Of a DNA stretch of 64,000 nucleotides, positions 1-11,843 are shown piece after piece; within the stretch, counting starts at the first letter, position 1; each line of letters begins with the position of its first letter. The notes below the pieces were generated by a model. The model did no database searches and was not told the origin of the DNA. It saw only the letters and a list, made by a program, of their open reading frames with translations. This stretch comes from Rhabdophis nuchalis (taxonomy: Eukaryota; Chordata; Lepidosauria; Squamata; Natricidae): contig CM077649.1 of the NCBI GenBank assembly GCA_039707465.1, forward strand, positions 14,713,501 through 14,777,500, written 5' to 3'. The translations under genes and the position numbers were made by a program.

Positions 1-812
1 CCTCTTGAAAAAGCACCTTTGGAAAACATGATACATGATACTATGGATGATCTTAAACAAATAGAATGACTATGGCATTACCAGTGATAAATCCAGATAT
101 TGGTTTCAAACTGTGGAATTGCTGATCATGCTTTGCTCTCTCTTCCACAGTTATGGCCCAAATGTCCAGGCTACCTAATTCATAACAAAGACATTGAAAT
201 AGGAAAAACAAGTATTATAAATAATGGTGTACCTTCTTAAGGAGCTATGGAGAATTTAAACATTGCCAAACTTCTTTTTAAAAGCCACAAATTAAAAGAG
301 GTTTAAACAATGCCTTCTGCCTCAGGTTGAAGGAAGCAAAGCTCAGTAATTAAGCAAAAAGAAAATATTCACTATAATAACCTAAAGAGCACCATAAATA
401 CAGACTGAAGAATTGGAGTTCACCATAAATGAAGTTGCGGAAGACCAGTAGAAACCAGCCATGGATATATTTCTGCTGATCAAATGCCTATGCATTTTAA
501 AAATCAGAGACAGTAGAGAAAATGTTCTATCACTACTATGAATTGTGTTACGATGGCATAGCCGCCTTCACCGATGCCACCCAATATGTTAAATCTTTGG
601 ACTTTAAAATTATTTCCCTAGCTTTTGTTAGGCTGCTTTTATCTCCAGCCATCCTGATGTCCTTTCTCTAAGGTATTTTGCTAACTTCTACAATTATTCT
701 AAAGAATGAGATACTTTTGGCTCTGCAAATCAGAGCCAAATTGTGTTTCTAACACAAATGAAATTGTTTTCTCCCTTAAAAAGAAATGTCATAAAAATAT
801 TATAATGCTTAC
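1..812 (-). other. ITSN1: ITSN1 intron 2 (partial)
   Basis: This is AT-rich sequence downstream, on the minus strand, of the first coding exon of ITSN1. I see no exon, repeat family or open frame that I can support here. Confidence 0.55.
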
Positions 813-840
813 CTCCAAAAGGTGTTGGAAACTGAGCCAT
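813..840 (-). CDS. ITSN1: ITSN1 first coding exon (intersectin-1 N-terminus)
   Basis: Intersectin-1 is a cytoplasmic endocytic scaffold with EH, coiled-coil and SH3 domains (plus DH-PH-C2 in the long form) that organises clathrin-mediated endocytosis. Read on the minus strand, the ATG is at 840-838 and the frame gives MAQFPTPFG plus one base of the next codon, which is the conserved vertebrate intersectin-1 start. A GTAAGC donor follows directly (812-807). Upstream on the minus strand, a TTATTTCAG acceptor puts the 5' edge of the exon at 871, so the exon is 59 nt with 31 nt of 5'UTR. The EH domains would be encoded to the left of the window. Head-to-head placement with CRYZL1 matches the human locus. 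The call rests on nine residues, correct splice signals on both sides and synteny. Confidence 0.85.
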
Positions 841-945
841 GATTCAGCTACTTTAAGTAGCTAATAGATGTCTGAAATAAATGCATGCATAAAAACAATT
901 TGGAATTATTAAAAATATGAAAAATTGAGACATAAATACAGGAAG

Positions 946-980
946 GAAAGAGGGAGGGAGGGAGGGAGGGAAGGAAGGGA
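946..980. repeat. (GGGA)n microsatellite
   Basis: Short purine-rich tandem repeat of GGGA/GGAA units, visible directly. Confidence 0.8.
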
Positions 981-3234
981 TTCCATTATATTTTTCTTAA
1001 CAGCATTAAGTCTATCACAAATTTTGTTACAAGTTTATTCTAAAGAATTTACATAGTTGATTATTTTAACAAATGTCTTAATATTATAGATTATAATAAG
1101 CAAAGATAATGTGATGAAAAAACAAATGCTATAAATGTAAAAAAATAAGCTTGTTTAATTAGAATGATAATATTTGATTTTATATAATTGCAAATCAGCA
1201 TGCATGGAGTTTTACAGTGCTTAAGAAGACTAATTCTCACTGAGGCTCCTCATCAACTTAATAGCTCTCTTCTGATCTTATACTAGTTTATAATATCTAT
1301 TTTTACCCAGAATAAGAGACAATATTCCAAGTGAGGTCTCACAAAATAGAGTAAAATGGAATAATTACTTCCTGTGATCTGGATTTTATGTACATCACAA
1401 AATAACATTGCCCTTTGGCAGCTGTATCACACTACTGGTTCATGATCAACTTCTAAAAAGTAGGTATAAATATAGCTGCCGGCAATGAAAACCTGCTATG
1501 ACTTTGTGCCAGTCACTCTCTCTCAGCCCAACCCACCCCACCTCACAGGGTTATTGTTATGGGGAAAATAGAAGGATATGTTGGCTGCCTTGACTTATTT
1601 ATAAAAATAATAAAGGTGGGATAAAAATAAATAAATCTGTAGGGAATTAGGGTCACATTGTCAAACCTGACACAGGATATCTGATATATGTATAATTATG
1701 TTTTCAATATTAAATCACATTTTAGATTAAAAGAATTGTTAGTTTATAGTTTATAAATCAATCATATTAATTTGCAAGAACAAGGCAATATTTTAAATAT
1801 ACTGTAATTAGTATTGATCAATCTACATTTTTCAATTTCTTTCCAAACTAAGTAACCTGGAAACTTTAATTTTTTTCAAAGTTTATTTAGTCATACATTA
1901 GCATAGAACTAATATAATAATTATGCTAAAATAGAAATAAAAATAAAAATTCATATTGATAAAATAAGGTAAAGAAAATTACAGAATACAGGAATTAAAA
2001 TGCAAAATCCTGTAACATTAATTTTACAATAAATAATGTAATGCTATAAATATCTAGTATACATAACTATAAAAGAACTTATATAATACTAGAATTTAAA
2101 AATATGGTGAGAATGAAATATGAAGCAGTGAAATCTAATTAACATAGAAAACTTGTCAAGATATGGTTAAAATAAATAATATAAAGGTATGGTCAAGATA
2201 TAAAAATATGGTGAAGATATGGTTAAAAATCATAACCAACATGGTTAAAAACCATGACCGATAAAACAGTCAAAAAGCATTCTAATAAAAAGTATTCTAA
2301 CTTAAAAACAGTCAAAAAGCATCAGACTAAGTTTTAATTTTTACAAATGTTTTAAACATTCAATAGTTAAGCCAATCTGACAATACTGTTGAATATGAGT
2401 GTCAATTTACTTCAGCCATTTTAAAATAATAGCCATAATATATTAACCATAATAGCCATAATAGCCATAATAGCCATAATATATTAACATTTAAAGAGTT
2501 GTTCAAGGTGATCCCCAGTGGAATTAAATACCTTCCCTGTTGAATCCAAAGACATCTTTATCTCAATTTTGCATCAGTAAAACTAAATGCCAACAAAAGG
2601 CATAAAAGCTCAGAAAATTACATCCATGTGAAAGCTTTGGAAGATTTTTTCCAAAAAATTCCAAAAGGAGAATCAATGCAGAGTTTATACTGTCAACATG
2701 TTGAGAAAACTGTCTTGAAACACAGTCTCAATTAAAAAATTCCCAATGTATTAGGATAAAAATAGAATAATTATTCAAATATCTTGATATCAAGTCTGAT
2801 ATAGCCCAATTTATAAAATAAGTAGGCAGGATGCCAAAATTTCATGTTAATGAAATAAGATTATGAAAAGAAGTTTTTAGTAAATTTATAAAACATAAGG
2901 CATAATCTCTATCTGATACACTCCTACTACAGTACCTTTAATATTGTCAGGGTTTCAAATTTCAAAGCAGACATTCTAAAAAAAGGAGAATGAGGGGATT
3001 CTTTTTTTTCTTTCTAGCATACTTTCATGTTTTTATATGCTAATATAGGCATATACTTTGCTTTACAATACGTTTATGAAACATAACAAACAAATAAAAA
3101 TTATGTTAATAAAAACTAAAAAATACAAAAGGATAAAAATAAAAAACACAAAGTACAGAAAATAAGAGAAAAAAATGAAAGGAAAATAATAATGAATAAT
3201 ACAAGAACAAAACAAAAAAAAAGCAGGAAGGCAG
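981..3234. other. AT-rich intronic sequence
   Basis: Very AT-rich, with small local tandem repeats: an AATAGCCAT-type unit near 2424-2485, and two copies of an ACAGTCAAAAAGCAT segment near 2266 and 2307. No exon or recognisable transposon was seen. Confidence 0.5.
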
Positions 3235-4411
3235 AGATTGACACCAAGGCCCCTAATTTGTGGGGTGCCCCAGGGCTCGGTTCTCTCGCCTCTCCTGTTC
3301 AACACCTATATGAAGCCGCTGGGCGAGATGATCCGTGGTTTTAGGGTAGAGTACCATCAGTACGCTGATGATACTCAGCTGTACCTCTCTACCCCGAACC
3401 ACCCCAACGATGCCGTTGAAGTGATGTCCCGGTGTCTGGAGGCCGTGCGGGTCTGGATGGGGAGGAACAAGTTCCGACTCAACCCGTCCAAGACCGAGTG
3501 GCTGTGGTTTCCGGCGTCCCGATATAGCCAGCTGGTGCCATCACTGGCTATCGGGGGCGAGTCATTAGCCCCCGCGGAAAGGGCCCGCAACTTGGGTGTC
3601 CTCCTGGACTGTCGGCTGTCCCTGGATGACCAGGTGACGGCCGTGGCCAGGGGGGCATTCTATCAGGTTCACCTGATACGCCAGTTGCACCCCTTTCTAG
3701 ATCGGGACTCCTTTCGCACAGTCACCCAAGCCCTCGTTACTTCCTGCTTGGACTACTGTAATGCTCTCTACATGGGGCTCCCCTTGAGGTGCACCCAGAG
3801 ACTGCAGCTAGTTCAGAATGCAGCCGCGCGGGGGATTCTGGGAGTCTCTCATTACTCCCATGTAACACCTCTCCTGCGCGAGCTGCACTGACTGCCTGTG
3901 GCCTTCCGGGTGCGCTTCAAGGTGTTGGTAACCATCTTCAAATCGCTCCATGGCACGGGACCTGGGTATTTGCGAGACCGCCTCCTACCACATACCTCCC
4001 TTCGACCTGTCCGCTCGCACAGGGAGGGCCTCCTCAGGGTGCCATCTGCCAGTCAATGCCTGCTGGCGGCCCCCAGGGGAAGGGCCTTCTCTGTGGCAGG
4101 TCCGGCTCTCTGGAACGACCTGCCCCCCAATATTCGCACCATCACGGACCTACGCCTCTTCCGTCGGGAGCTCAAATCACACTTTTTCCATCTAGCCGGT
4201 CTGGCTTAGAGTTTAATAATGTAAATTTAATTTTTAATAGAGGGTTTTATAGTTTTAATCTTTGTAGCACAGTTATATTTAATTAAATTTGGTTTTAAAT
4301 TGTGGATTGTATTTATACGGTGTGTATGTTGTTGTTTTTACTTTTTATCTTCTGTGCACCGCCCCGAGTCCCACTGTGGAGATGGGGCGGTATAAAAATA
4401 TGATTTAAAAA
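3235..4411 (+). mobile_element. L2-clade LINE, 5'-truncated, RT with one stop
   Basis: The frame from 3238 encodes the second half of a reverse transcriptase. It starts with [13 protein letters not shown], has an intact YADD catalytic box at 3361-3372, and continues with the thumb and C-terminal block typical of L2/CR1-group non-LTR elements ([18 protein letters not shown], [24 protein letters not shown], [15 protein letters not shown]). A TGA at 3889-3891 sits where other copies in this window read TGG (LHWLPVAF); beyond it the same frame runs open to 4209. The 3' end has the family's hairpin (CCCGAGTCCC / GGGGCGG) followed by an A-rich tail. There is no endonuclease domain, so it is a dead 5'-truncated copy in ITSN1 intron 1, antisense to ITSN1. 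Confidence 0.88.
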
Positions 4412-4596
4412 AAATACGGTACCTTCCCTTTTCCTTACACTGATTACCTTCTCTTAAAATACAACAAATGATCTCTACTTCCCATACCTCATCTTTTATC
4501 CATAATAAAATCCTCATTGATCAATACTGGTCAGCAAAACTCTACTAAAGGTTACCAGAGATAACAACTTATTTATTTTAATCTTGGTAAAATAAA

Positions 4597-5442
4597 ACAA
4601 CGAATGGCTGTGGCTTCCGGTGTCACGGTATAGTCAGTTGATACCATCTCTGACTATCAGGGTCGAGACATTGGCTCCCCAGAGAGGGCTCGCAACTTGG
4701 GCATCCTCCTGGACTCTCGGCTGTCTCTAGAAGATCATATGACGGCCGTGGCCAGGGGGGCTTTTTATCAGGTTCGCCTGATATGCCAAGTGCGCCCCTT
4801 TCTGGATTGTGACGCCTTACGCACGGTCACCCAAGCCTTCGTCACCTCCCGTCTGGACTATTGCAACGCTCTCTACTTGAGGCTTCCCTTGAGGTGCACC
4901 CGGAGGCTCCAGTTAGTTCAGAATGCGGCCACGTGGGGGATTCAGGGAGCTTCTAGATGCTCCCACGTGACACCTCTCCTGCACGAGCTGCATTGGCTGC
5001 CTGTGGCTTTCCAAGGTACTAGTAACCATCTTTAAAGCGCTCCATGGCAAGGGACCTGGTTACCTGCAAGACCGCCTCCTGCTACCAAATACCTCCCACT
5101 GTCCAGTTCGCTCCCACAGAGAGGGCCTCCTCAGGGTGCCGTAGGCTAAACAATGCCGGCTGGCGACCCCCAGGGGGAGAGCCTTCTCTGTGGCAGCTCC
5201 CGCCCTCTGGAATGACCTACCCCCTGGACTAAGGACAATCTCGGACCTACATCTCTTCCATCGGGCCCTGAAGATGCACCTATTTTGCGCTGCCGGGCTA
5301 TCATAATTTTAAAGGGATTTTTAATAGTGATTTTAGTTTGGAATTTTAAATATCGGCCAATTATTTAATATTTCTTTTTAATACTGTTTTTTAAATTCTG
5401 TATTATCATTTTTATTCTGGCTGTACAGTATAGAAATTAAAG
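4597..5442 (+). mobile_element. L2-clade LINE 3' fragment
   Basis: A second copy of the same family. It starts inside the RT (EWLW-like block), with the [26 protein letters not shown] block at 4697 onward and then a frame broken near 5017 by a small deletion. The rest of the C-terminal block is readable in other frames to about 5300. It ends with the AT-rich 3'UTR and runs into a (TAA)n tail. More diverged than the 3235 copy. Confidence 0.85.
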
Positions 5443-5443
5443 A

Positions 5444-5512
<69 letters not shown>
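5443..5512. repeat. (TAA)n tail of LINE
   Basis: About 23 ATA/TAA units directly following the L2-like 3'UTR, as expected for the microsatellite tail of this LINE group. Confidence 0.9.
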
Positions 5513-5516
<4 letters not shown>

Positions 5517-6459
5517 CCTTATAACAATATTGATCTTTAATCCATTCAAATAATGTCCTAGAACATAGTTTCTTTTTATTTTTCTTTGTCGCTTCTTTAA
5601 AGAGCCTTTAAATTCCTTCTAAGTACCTCATGTTCAAGCTTCAAAGTCCCATCATATCATGTTTTGTTTTAAGAATTCAAAATAACAGCATTTTCCTATA
5701 AGAAGGATTCTTACAATTTCAAAATCTTACTCTAAATCCATCTGAATCCTTAGTCCATAACTTCCAATGTCAATGTTCTAATACCTTTTGCTGTTTATTA
5801 AAAAAAATTATCCTTAAATTTGCATTTAAAATTTATTTTACTAAGGATTGAAGGAAACTCACCTGGTGCTATAAAAAATATTGGTCCAAAGGTTCCTAAC
5901 ACTTGAAAAGCAGTTAAGAAACTATTTCCAAAAGTGATTAAGAAATTAAGAAAGCTACATTACAGTTGGGAGCTTGATAGAAATCCCTTGACTCAAGTAC
6001 AAGAATAAGGGAATTTGTAATGATACCACAAAGTTAATAAAAATACCCATATCACTGGTAATCCACCTATGAGTAAGTAATTGGATAAACAATGCCAATG
6101 CAAAATATAAAATTTTAGGAAAATCTCCAAAAAAGGAAAACACTATTGAGAAATTGTGATTGCCAAGAAATCTCTTCAAAGCAATTTTCAGCACATCTAA
6201 TGAAATGAACATTATACAATAATTACAAATGTAATACTATCAGAACATCTTCGTCTTATAAATCCATTGTACATAAGATGAACAATATTCATTTATTATT
6301 AAATTTAGATATTATCCATCCTATTCTCAGAATGACATTGAGCAGTTTATAGATATAAAGATAAAAGCATAAAAATTATATGAACACACAGTACACATCA
6401 AGTTCACTAAAATAGGAGCCAAATAAAAACAAAGATAAAATAAATTATAAAATTAAAAG
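5513..6459. other. AT-rich intronic sequence, nothing recognised
   Basis: No exon-like frame flanked by splice sites and no repeat family that I recognise. Confidence 0.5.
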
Positions 6460-7775
6460 CTGGCAAGAGCCCTTTTAGGGTAGCTTCATGTCAAATAGAG
6501 CTTTAAAAGCAATTGAGCAAAAACCTTCCTAGCCACAAGCGGGAGTGAGGAATCCAAGAGAATCCCCAGGTTATGCACTGGGTCTGTCTGGTGCAATCCT
6601 ACTCCATCCAAGTCCAAAGATAATAAACCTCCAGATACAAAGGAACCTCACATCTTCAACCACTCTGTATTACCAGGGTTCAGCTGAAGCCTGTTGATCC
6701 CCATCAAGACACTTACAGCTTCCGGGCATCGCGAAAGGACATCACAGCATCATTTCATTCACTGGAACCTCAGAGATACAGTATGCTCATGATACCTCAT
6801 CCTGTGCTGATAGATGATCTCACCCAGCAGTTTCATGTAAATGTTAAAAAGGTGTGGACACATCCCCAAGTCCTGAAGGACCCTACAAAAAGGGGGCTCT
6901 GGACTGGACTTCTCACTTCCTATCAACAGCAACTAGGACGAGCCTCAAAGGAAGTAGATGAATCTCCACAAAATTGTGCCCCACCCCCAACTCCCTGAGT
7001 CGATCCAAAAAGATATCATGGTCATAGTACTGAAATTCATTGAGAGATCAAAAGGATGGATGAACTACCCCATTCCACTTTGACCAGAGATCATCTAAAA
7101 ATATGACCAATGCTGTTGTCCCATATCAGGGCCTATAGTCCTACCGGAAAGGATCCAGATAATCTATTTCATCCCAAGAAAAATTGTTGTAGTGTCATCA
7201 CTTTCCCTAAAAAGTGGGTCCAGCAAAGGCTGGAGAAGAGGGCTCACCAGCACCCTCTTAAAGGGAACTGCAAACAACCTTTCCAGCAAAGAAGAATTCA
7301 TCATCACTCAGACCTATCCACATGCCATTTCTGGGGACAGCCTTGAAGCGTATGGATCTAATTCCTAGGAGTTGGTATTTACAGTCTGGAGGACCCTGTC
7401 CATTTCCTTAGCTTCAACAGGATCAAATTGTTCCCAGATTAACTGAGTAAGGCATCTCCACAGGAATTGTCCCATTGCTGGCATCCAAATGGGATCAATT
7501 TTATCTGCAAATTGCCCACCCTCTGACTCCTGCTGAACTATCCCCTGCTTATCACCACCTGAATATTATAATTCACCCTGAGCTCCCAGAACCTTCATCC
7601 TTTTCCCAATACTGGCCTTCTCGCTTCCTTAGCTGGGGATCCAGCCAGCCAGCCACATCCATCCAACATCCTACAACCAACACAACATTTGCTCTCAGCA
7701 CCTCTGAAATCCTAACCACTCATCCAAAAGTCACTCTCCCCAGCTTGTATAACTAGTTTTTAGCTAGAAGTTCAA
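6460..7775. repeat. Old, degenerate interspersed repeat (unclassified)
   Basis: Higher-GC block beginning near GCTGGCAAGAGCCC. It contains phrases such as ACCAGGGTTCAGCTGAAGCC, GATCTCACCCAGC and AAGTCCTGAAGGACCC that I associate with an ancient LINE-like repeat common in sauropsid genomes. Open frames here are short and unconvincing. The classification is from memory only. Confidence 0.35.
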
Positions 7776-7779
7776 GATG

Positions 7780-7890
7780 TAATTTATTTATTAAACGGAT
7801 ATCCCACTTTTCTATTTATAAATCACTCAAGGTGGTTTATAGCAATTGAAAATAAAAGTAAAATAAAAAACAATAAATTAAAATCAATAT
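7780..7890 (-). mobile_element. LINE 3'-end fragment (minus strand)
   Basis: A (TTTA)n start followed by a degraded ATATCCCACTTTTCTATTT block and a CTCAAGGTGGTTTATAG motif resembles the minus-strand view of an old L2/CR1-group 3' tail. Low divergence control; tentative. Confidence 0.45.
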
Positions 7891-10200
7891 TAAAATTGTA
7901 TCATTAAAATCTAAATTAACTGAACTGCATAAAGCTTATTTAAAGATATTGATTTTCACTATTTTCCTTAATGTTGACAGTATTTTTTGCAGGATTTTTC
8001 ATAACCACACAGAACAAGGCCCTCTATTCAGTAATAGAGAGCTGACCTTCTGAAAATAAAATCATCTTCAAGTGAATCCACTTAATAAAATAACCAGGGG
8101 ATGAGCCCTAAAGGAGTGAATATTATAAATAAATATCCTAAAATGATATATTTAGGTCATATTTATGCAGAAATATTTAAAATTCAAATGGGTTCACAGT
8201 TTTTCAAGCACCACTGTATTTCTAAGCTTGAGAGTACATGAAGAGTAACACAGATTATAAAAAGCACCAGTCTGTTGTCAATTTCCTGAGCTCTTCTTAA
8301 TCGTCTAAAGGCTCTCTTGCCAAGATGTTGGGATAGAAGCCTGCCAAGATTCCTGAAGATAATGTTCTGAAGCAATTCAGGCATTTGCTTGCTACATGGC
8401 CTCCAATTCCACAGGTGGGCACTTAGCAACTGGTATTTTAGCAGTGCAAGTCTTGGCTATGTATATAAGGGCTTTACAGTAGCATCACAAACCAAAGTCT
8501 CTCCTGTTTATTTCTGCTGCGCAGGGGTTTCTATTTGAATGGTTTCTCTGGTGTTCAAGGAGGCTAGAGAGAAGAGAACTATAAAAGCTCTTTCCCTTAT
8601 TCTTTCTTCCGTGTCTCAACTCCTCTAATTGCCCGTCAACTACAACACAACATTGGAACAATTCCTCCAATCTCTCTTGTATGCCAATAACTCATTACTC
8701 AATTTGTCAGCAAGTCTCTTCCAAAACTGGTCAAAGCAAGTTTATTCCATTCCCTATTCCTGACAGTGTCTAGAAATCCAATATATAAATGCCAACTCTG
8801 CAATGACCTTTCTTTAGTTTGTGAATTTCCCAAATCACTGTTGTTGTTCTTTTCAGTTCATCACAAATCTTTGCATGGAATTTGGGTAATAATTCAGCAA
8901 TTGATTTTTGCCTTCAATAAGGAGCATATCCCTTTCAGTAGTCCTTTCTTTCAGTTGACTCAAAACAAAGGCAAACCTGGAGTGATCTGTAGATAATTCC
9001 GCTTGTCCCAATAAGAGGGACCAGAATGACTTGGGTTAGGGTGGGTCCTTGGCTAACAACATAGAATTTATTTAACACCAGAGACAAGGATAAGTTAAAA
9101 CCATTACAGTCCCTCAGTCACATGATCAAACTTCAGATGATTGGCAGCCTGCCTGCACTTATGGCCAGAGGAGTGCTTTAACTCAATCACCTGCCTATCT
9201 TTTCCCCATTTCTGCCTTTTAGTTGCCCTGCATAGCAACACTTCTTGGTGGAGGTGGCAACACATGATGTGCTGGGGCTGAAATAGACGCAATCTCAGCT
9301 GGCTGCTATCCCCCCAGGTCTCTACATTAGCCCCAATGCCATCCTAACACCACTGACAATGAAGATCACTACTTCAAGATCCACATCATGACATTGGCCA
9401 GCCACCCCATGCCATAACACAAAGCTGCCCTTGCCCGACACTCCACTAGCTCTGCCACCCTCACCATCACAAGAAATCAATGTGCAAATGCAGAAGTGTT
9501 GGCACAGCCTTTTTGCAAAGCCTCAGAAGCATCACAAGATGGCAGTGTACAATTTGGTGAAGGGCATGTGCAGCCTCAGGATGTTTTTTACATTGCATCT
9601 TGTAATTTTATGTTGCATCTAGTACTTATAATTTATCTTAGAATTCTGCAATAATTTATTCCAGAGTCTAAAGTAGAAATAGAGGTGTGTTTAACATTGA
9701 TGTTTGCCAATACCTATTAATCAGTAATATATTAACTTTTAGATATCCTATCATTTATTATATTACAGATGAACGCATACTCAGAACCAATATTTATATG
9801 CATCATTGTCACTTTTTATTGTTTCATGCCTCAAGTGAAAATCAGAAGAAATCTGATATGTTTTTTGACTAAGAAACTTGATTACAACTCATAAGCTTTC
9901 ATGAGATGAAGTATTAATATGCCTATATGTGTATATTCAAGCTGTAGTAAAAAGAATATGCCTTTTAATCAATTTTGTTAATTGGAAAAGATGTTACCAC
10001 AGACTTTTGATTTTTTCATTATTACAATTCAGATGGTTTATACTAGCACATTACTATATGAGATAAAGCAAACCAATCTAGCCCACCTAAATTCATTCAT
10101 TCTCAAAACATCAAACTCGTATGATTCATTTTTGCTTGATAATTTCTAGTTATTCTCACATTCCATGTGCCAACTATATATGATCTTATAAAGCAAGGAA
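7891..10200. other. Intronic sequence, nothing firmly recognised
   Basis: Mixed composition with several moderate GC stretches (8480-8700, 9000-9620) that may be old repeats. Short frames exist on both strands, but none has splice sites and a recognisable domain together. Confidence 0.4.
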
Positions 10201-10202
10201 TA

Positions 10203-10527
10203 CAGGTAGTCCTCAACTTAAAGTAGATCATTTAGTGATGGTTCATAGTTACAATGGCACTGAAAAAGTGACTTATGATTTTTTTTCATATTTATGAGTG
10301 TTCATGGTCACGTGATCAAAAAGTACTTGACAACTGACTCATATTTATGACTGTTGCAGTGTCTCAGGGTCACCTTTTGCAACCTACTTACAAGCAAAGT
10401 CAATGGAGAAGCCAGATTCACAATAGCAACCATGTTAACCTCAGTGAGTAACTTAACAAATGTGGCAAGAAAGGTTGTAAAATGGGGCAAAATTCACTTA
10501 ACAAATATCTCACAGAGCAACAGAAAT
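10203..10527 (+). mobile_element. Tigger-like MITE, CAGGTAGTCC family
   Basis: Starts with CAGGTAGTCCTCAACTTA after a TA dinucleotide. It contains the family's internal blocks (CACGTGATCA-like, GGTCACCTTTTGCAA, ACTTAACAA, GGTTGTAAAATGGGGCAAAA). Other copies in the window end in the inverted complement GGACTACCTG followed by TA, which suggests a TA target and a TcMar-Tigger-type non-autonomous element. The 3' terminus of this copy is truncated. Confidence 0.72.
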
Positions 10528-10912
10528 GTTTTTCATCAGTAACTACAGCAGTGCTTTTCACTTTGGAGGTTTTAATCAACTGGCATCTAATTGACCTAAA
10601 TGTTACAGCCTTGTACATATTGTACAGTTTTATTAGCAACAATATCTGCTACCTTCTTCCAGGCATGATTTACTGTATATTGCCTTCTCTCCTACGTGTA
10701 CTGAATTTCCTCATGCTTCACTTGTTCTCATTCCTGTTGCAGATTGCTTTTAGCTTTAAATCCCTATTTAAATTCTTCTTGCAAATATGACTCTATTAGA
10801 GTCCATGATCCAACCAGCATCACTTTTAGAGCCATTAGAATAGTCAGGCCTCTCATGTCATTGATATTAATTTGTTCATTCATTCACTCCCTAGAATTTT
10901 ACTTAATAACTA

Positions 10913-11210
10913 CAGGTAGTCCTCTACTTATTAACACAATAGGAACCAGACCTTCTGTCACTAAACAATACAGTCATTTAATCAAATAACTGTGCCCAAC
11001 TTTACAACCTTTTATGTTGAGCGCCTTAAGTGAATCCAACTTCCTGCACTGACTTTTATTGTTGTAAGTGGCTGGGAAGGTTGCAAATGGCAATCATGCA
11101 ATTCTGGGACACTGCAACCATCATAAATATATGCCCTTGCCAAGCATCCAAATTGTGATCACATGACCATGGAGACACTGTGATGGTTATAAGTGAGAGT
11201 ACCGGTCAAA
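10913..11210 (+). mobile_element. Tigger-like MITE, CAGGTAGTCC family
   Basis: A second copy beginning CAGGTAGTCCTCTACTTA after TA, with GGTTGCAAATGG, GGGACACTGCAACC, ATCACATGACCATGG and TGGTTATAAGTGAGAG blocks in family order. The right end is degraded. Confidence 0.7.
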
Positions 11211-11843
11211 ATTACGCATTTACAGATTTTCTCCTGGTCTTCTCCTTTTTTAGAATATTATTTCCAACAAGTAAAAAAAAACACATTTCATAAATGTGTA
11301 GCATGGGGAAAAGGGAAGCTTTTCTGCTAAAACTTGCAATTCAAGGTTCATAAAGTAAAAACGTTGAGCATGGCTCCAAATTTTTGCCAACTTTTATTAT
11401 TTTTTTCATCTAATTTCCCTGAGTGACAAGAGAATTGTTGTGTTTAGGATAAATATGGCACTTAAACTGTAATTGTCAGTTATTCTACAACAGCAAAACT
11501 GGATGGAGACAGACTTTTGCAGGCAACAGAGAACCAAGGCCCACAAGGAAGTATCCTTTGCATTTTGGAAGCTCAGCATAATAGGGCAAAGGCAACAGGA
11601 GCAGATATCTCATACTTGTGTTTTCTTCCCTTTTTCCTCCAAACACAGATCTAGCCAAAATAAAACTGTACATGATAACATGTCAGCTGGCAGAACAGAT
11701 GGATTATGGCAGGACTTTCAAACTAAGCTGAATCAAGCCTGGTAGTATTTGAGCTGCAACCAGAGCTGCAAGCTAGACTGAAACGTTGAAAAACGTAAAC
11801 AAAGAAACAAAAAACTTTGATATGCTCACAGCAAAATCATATA

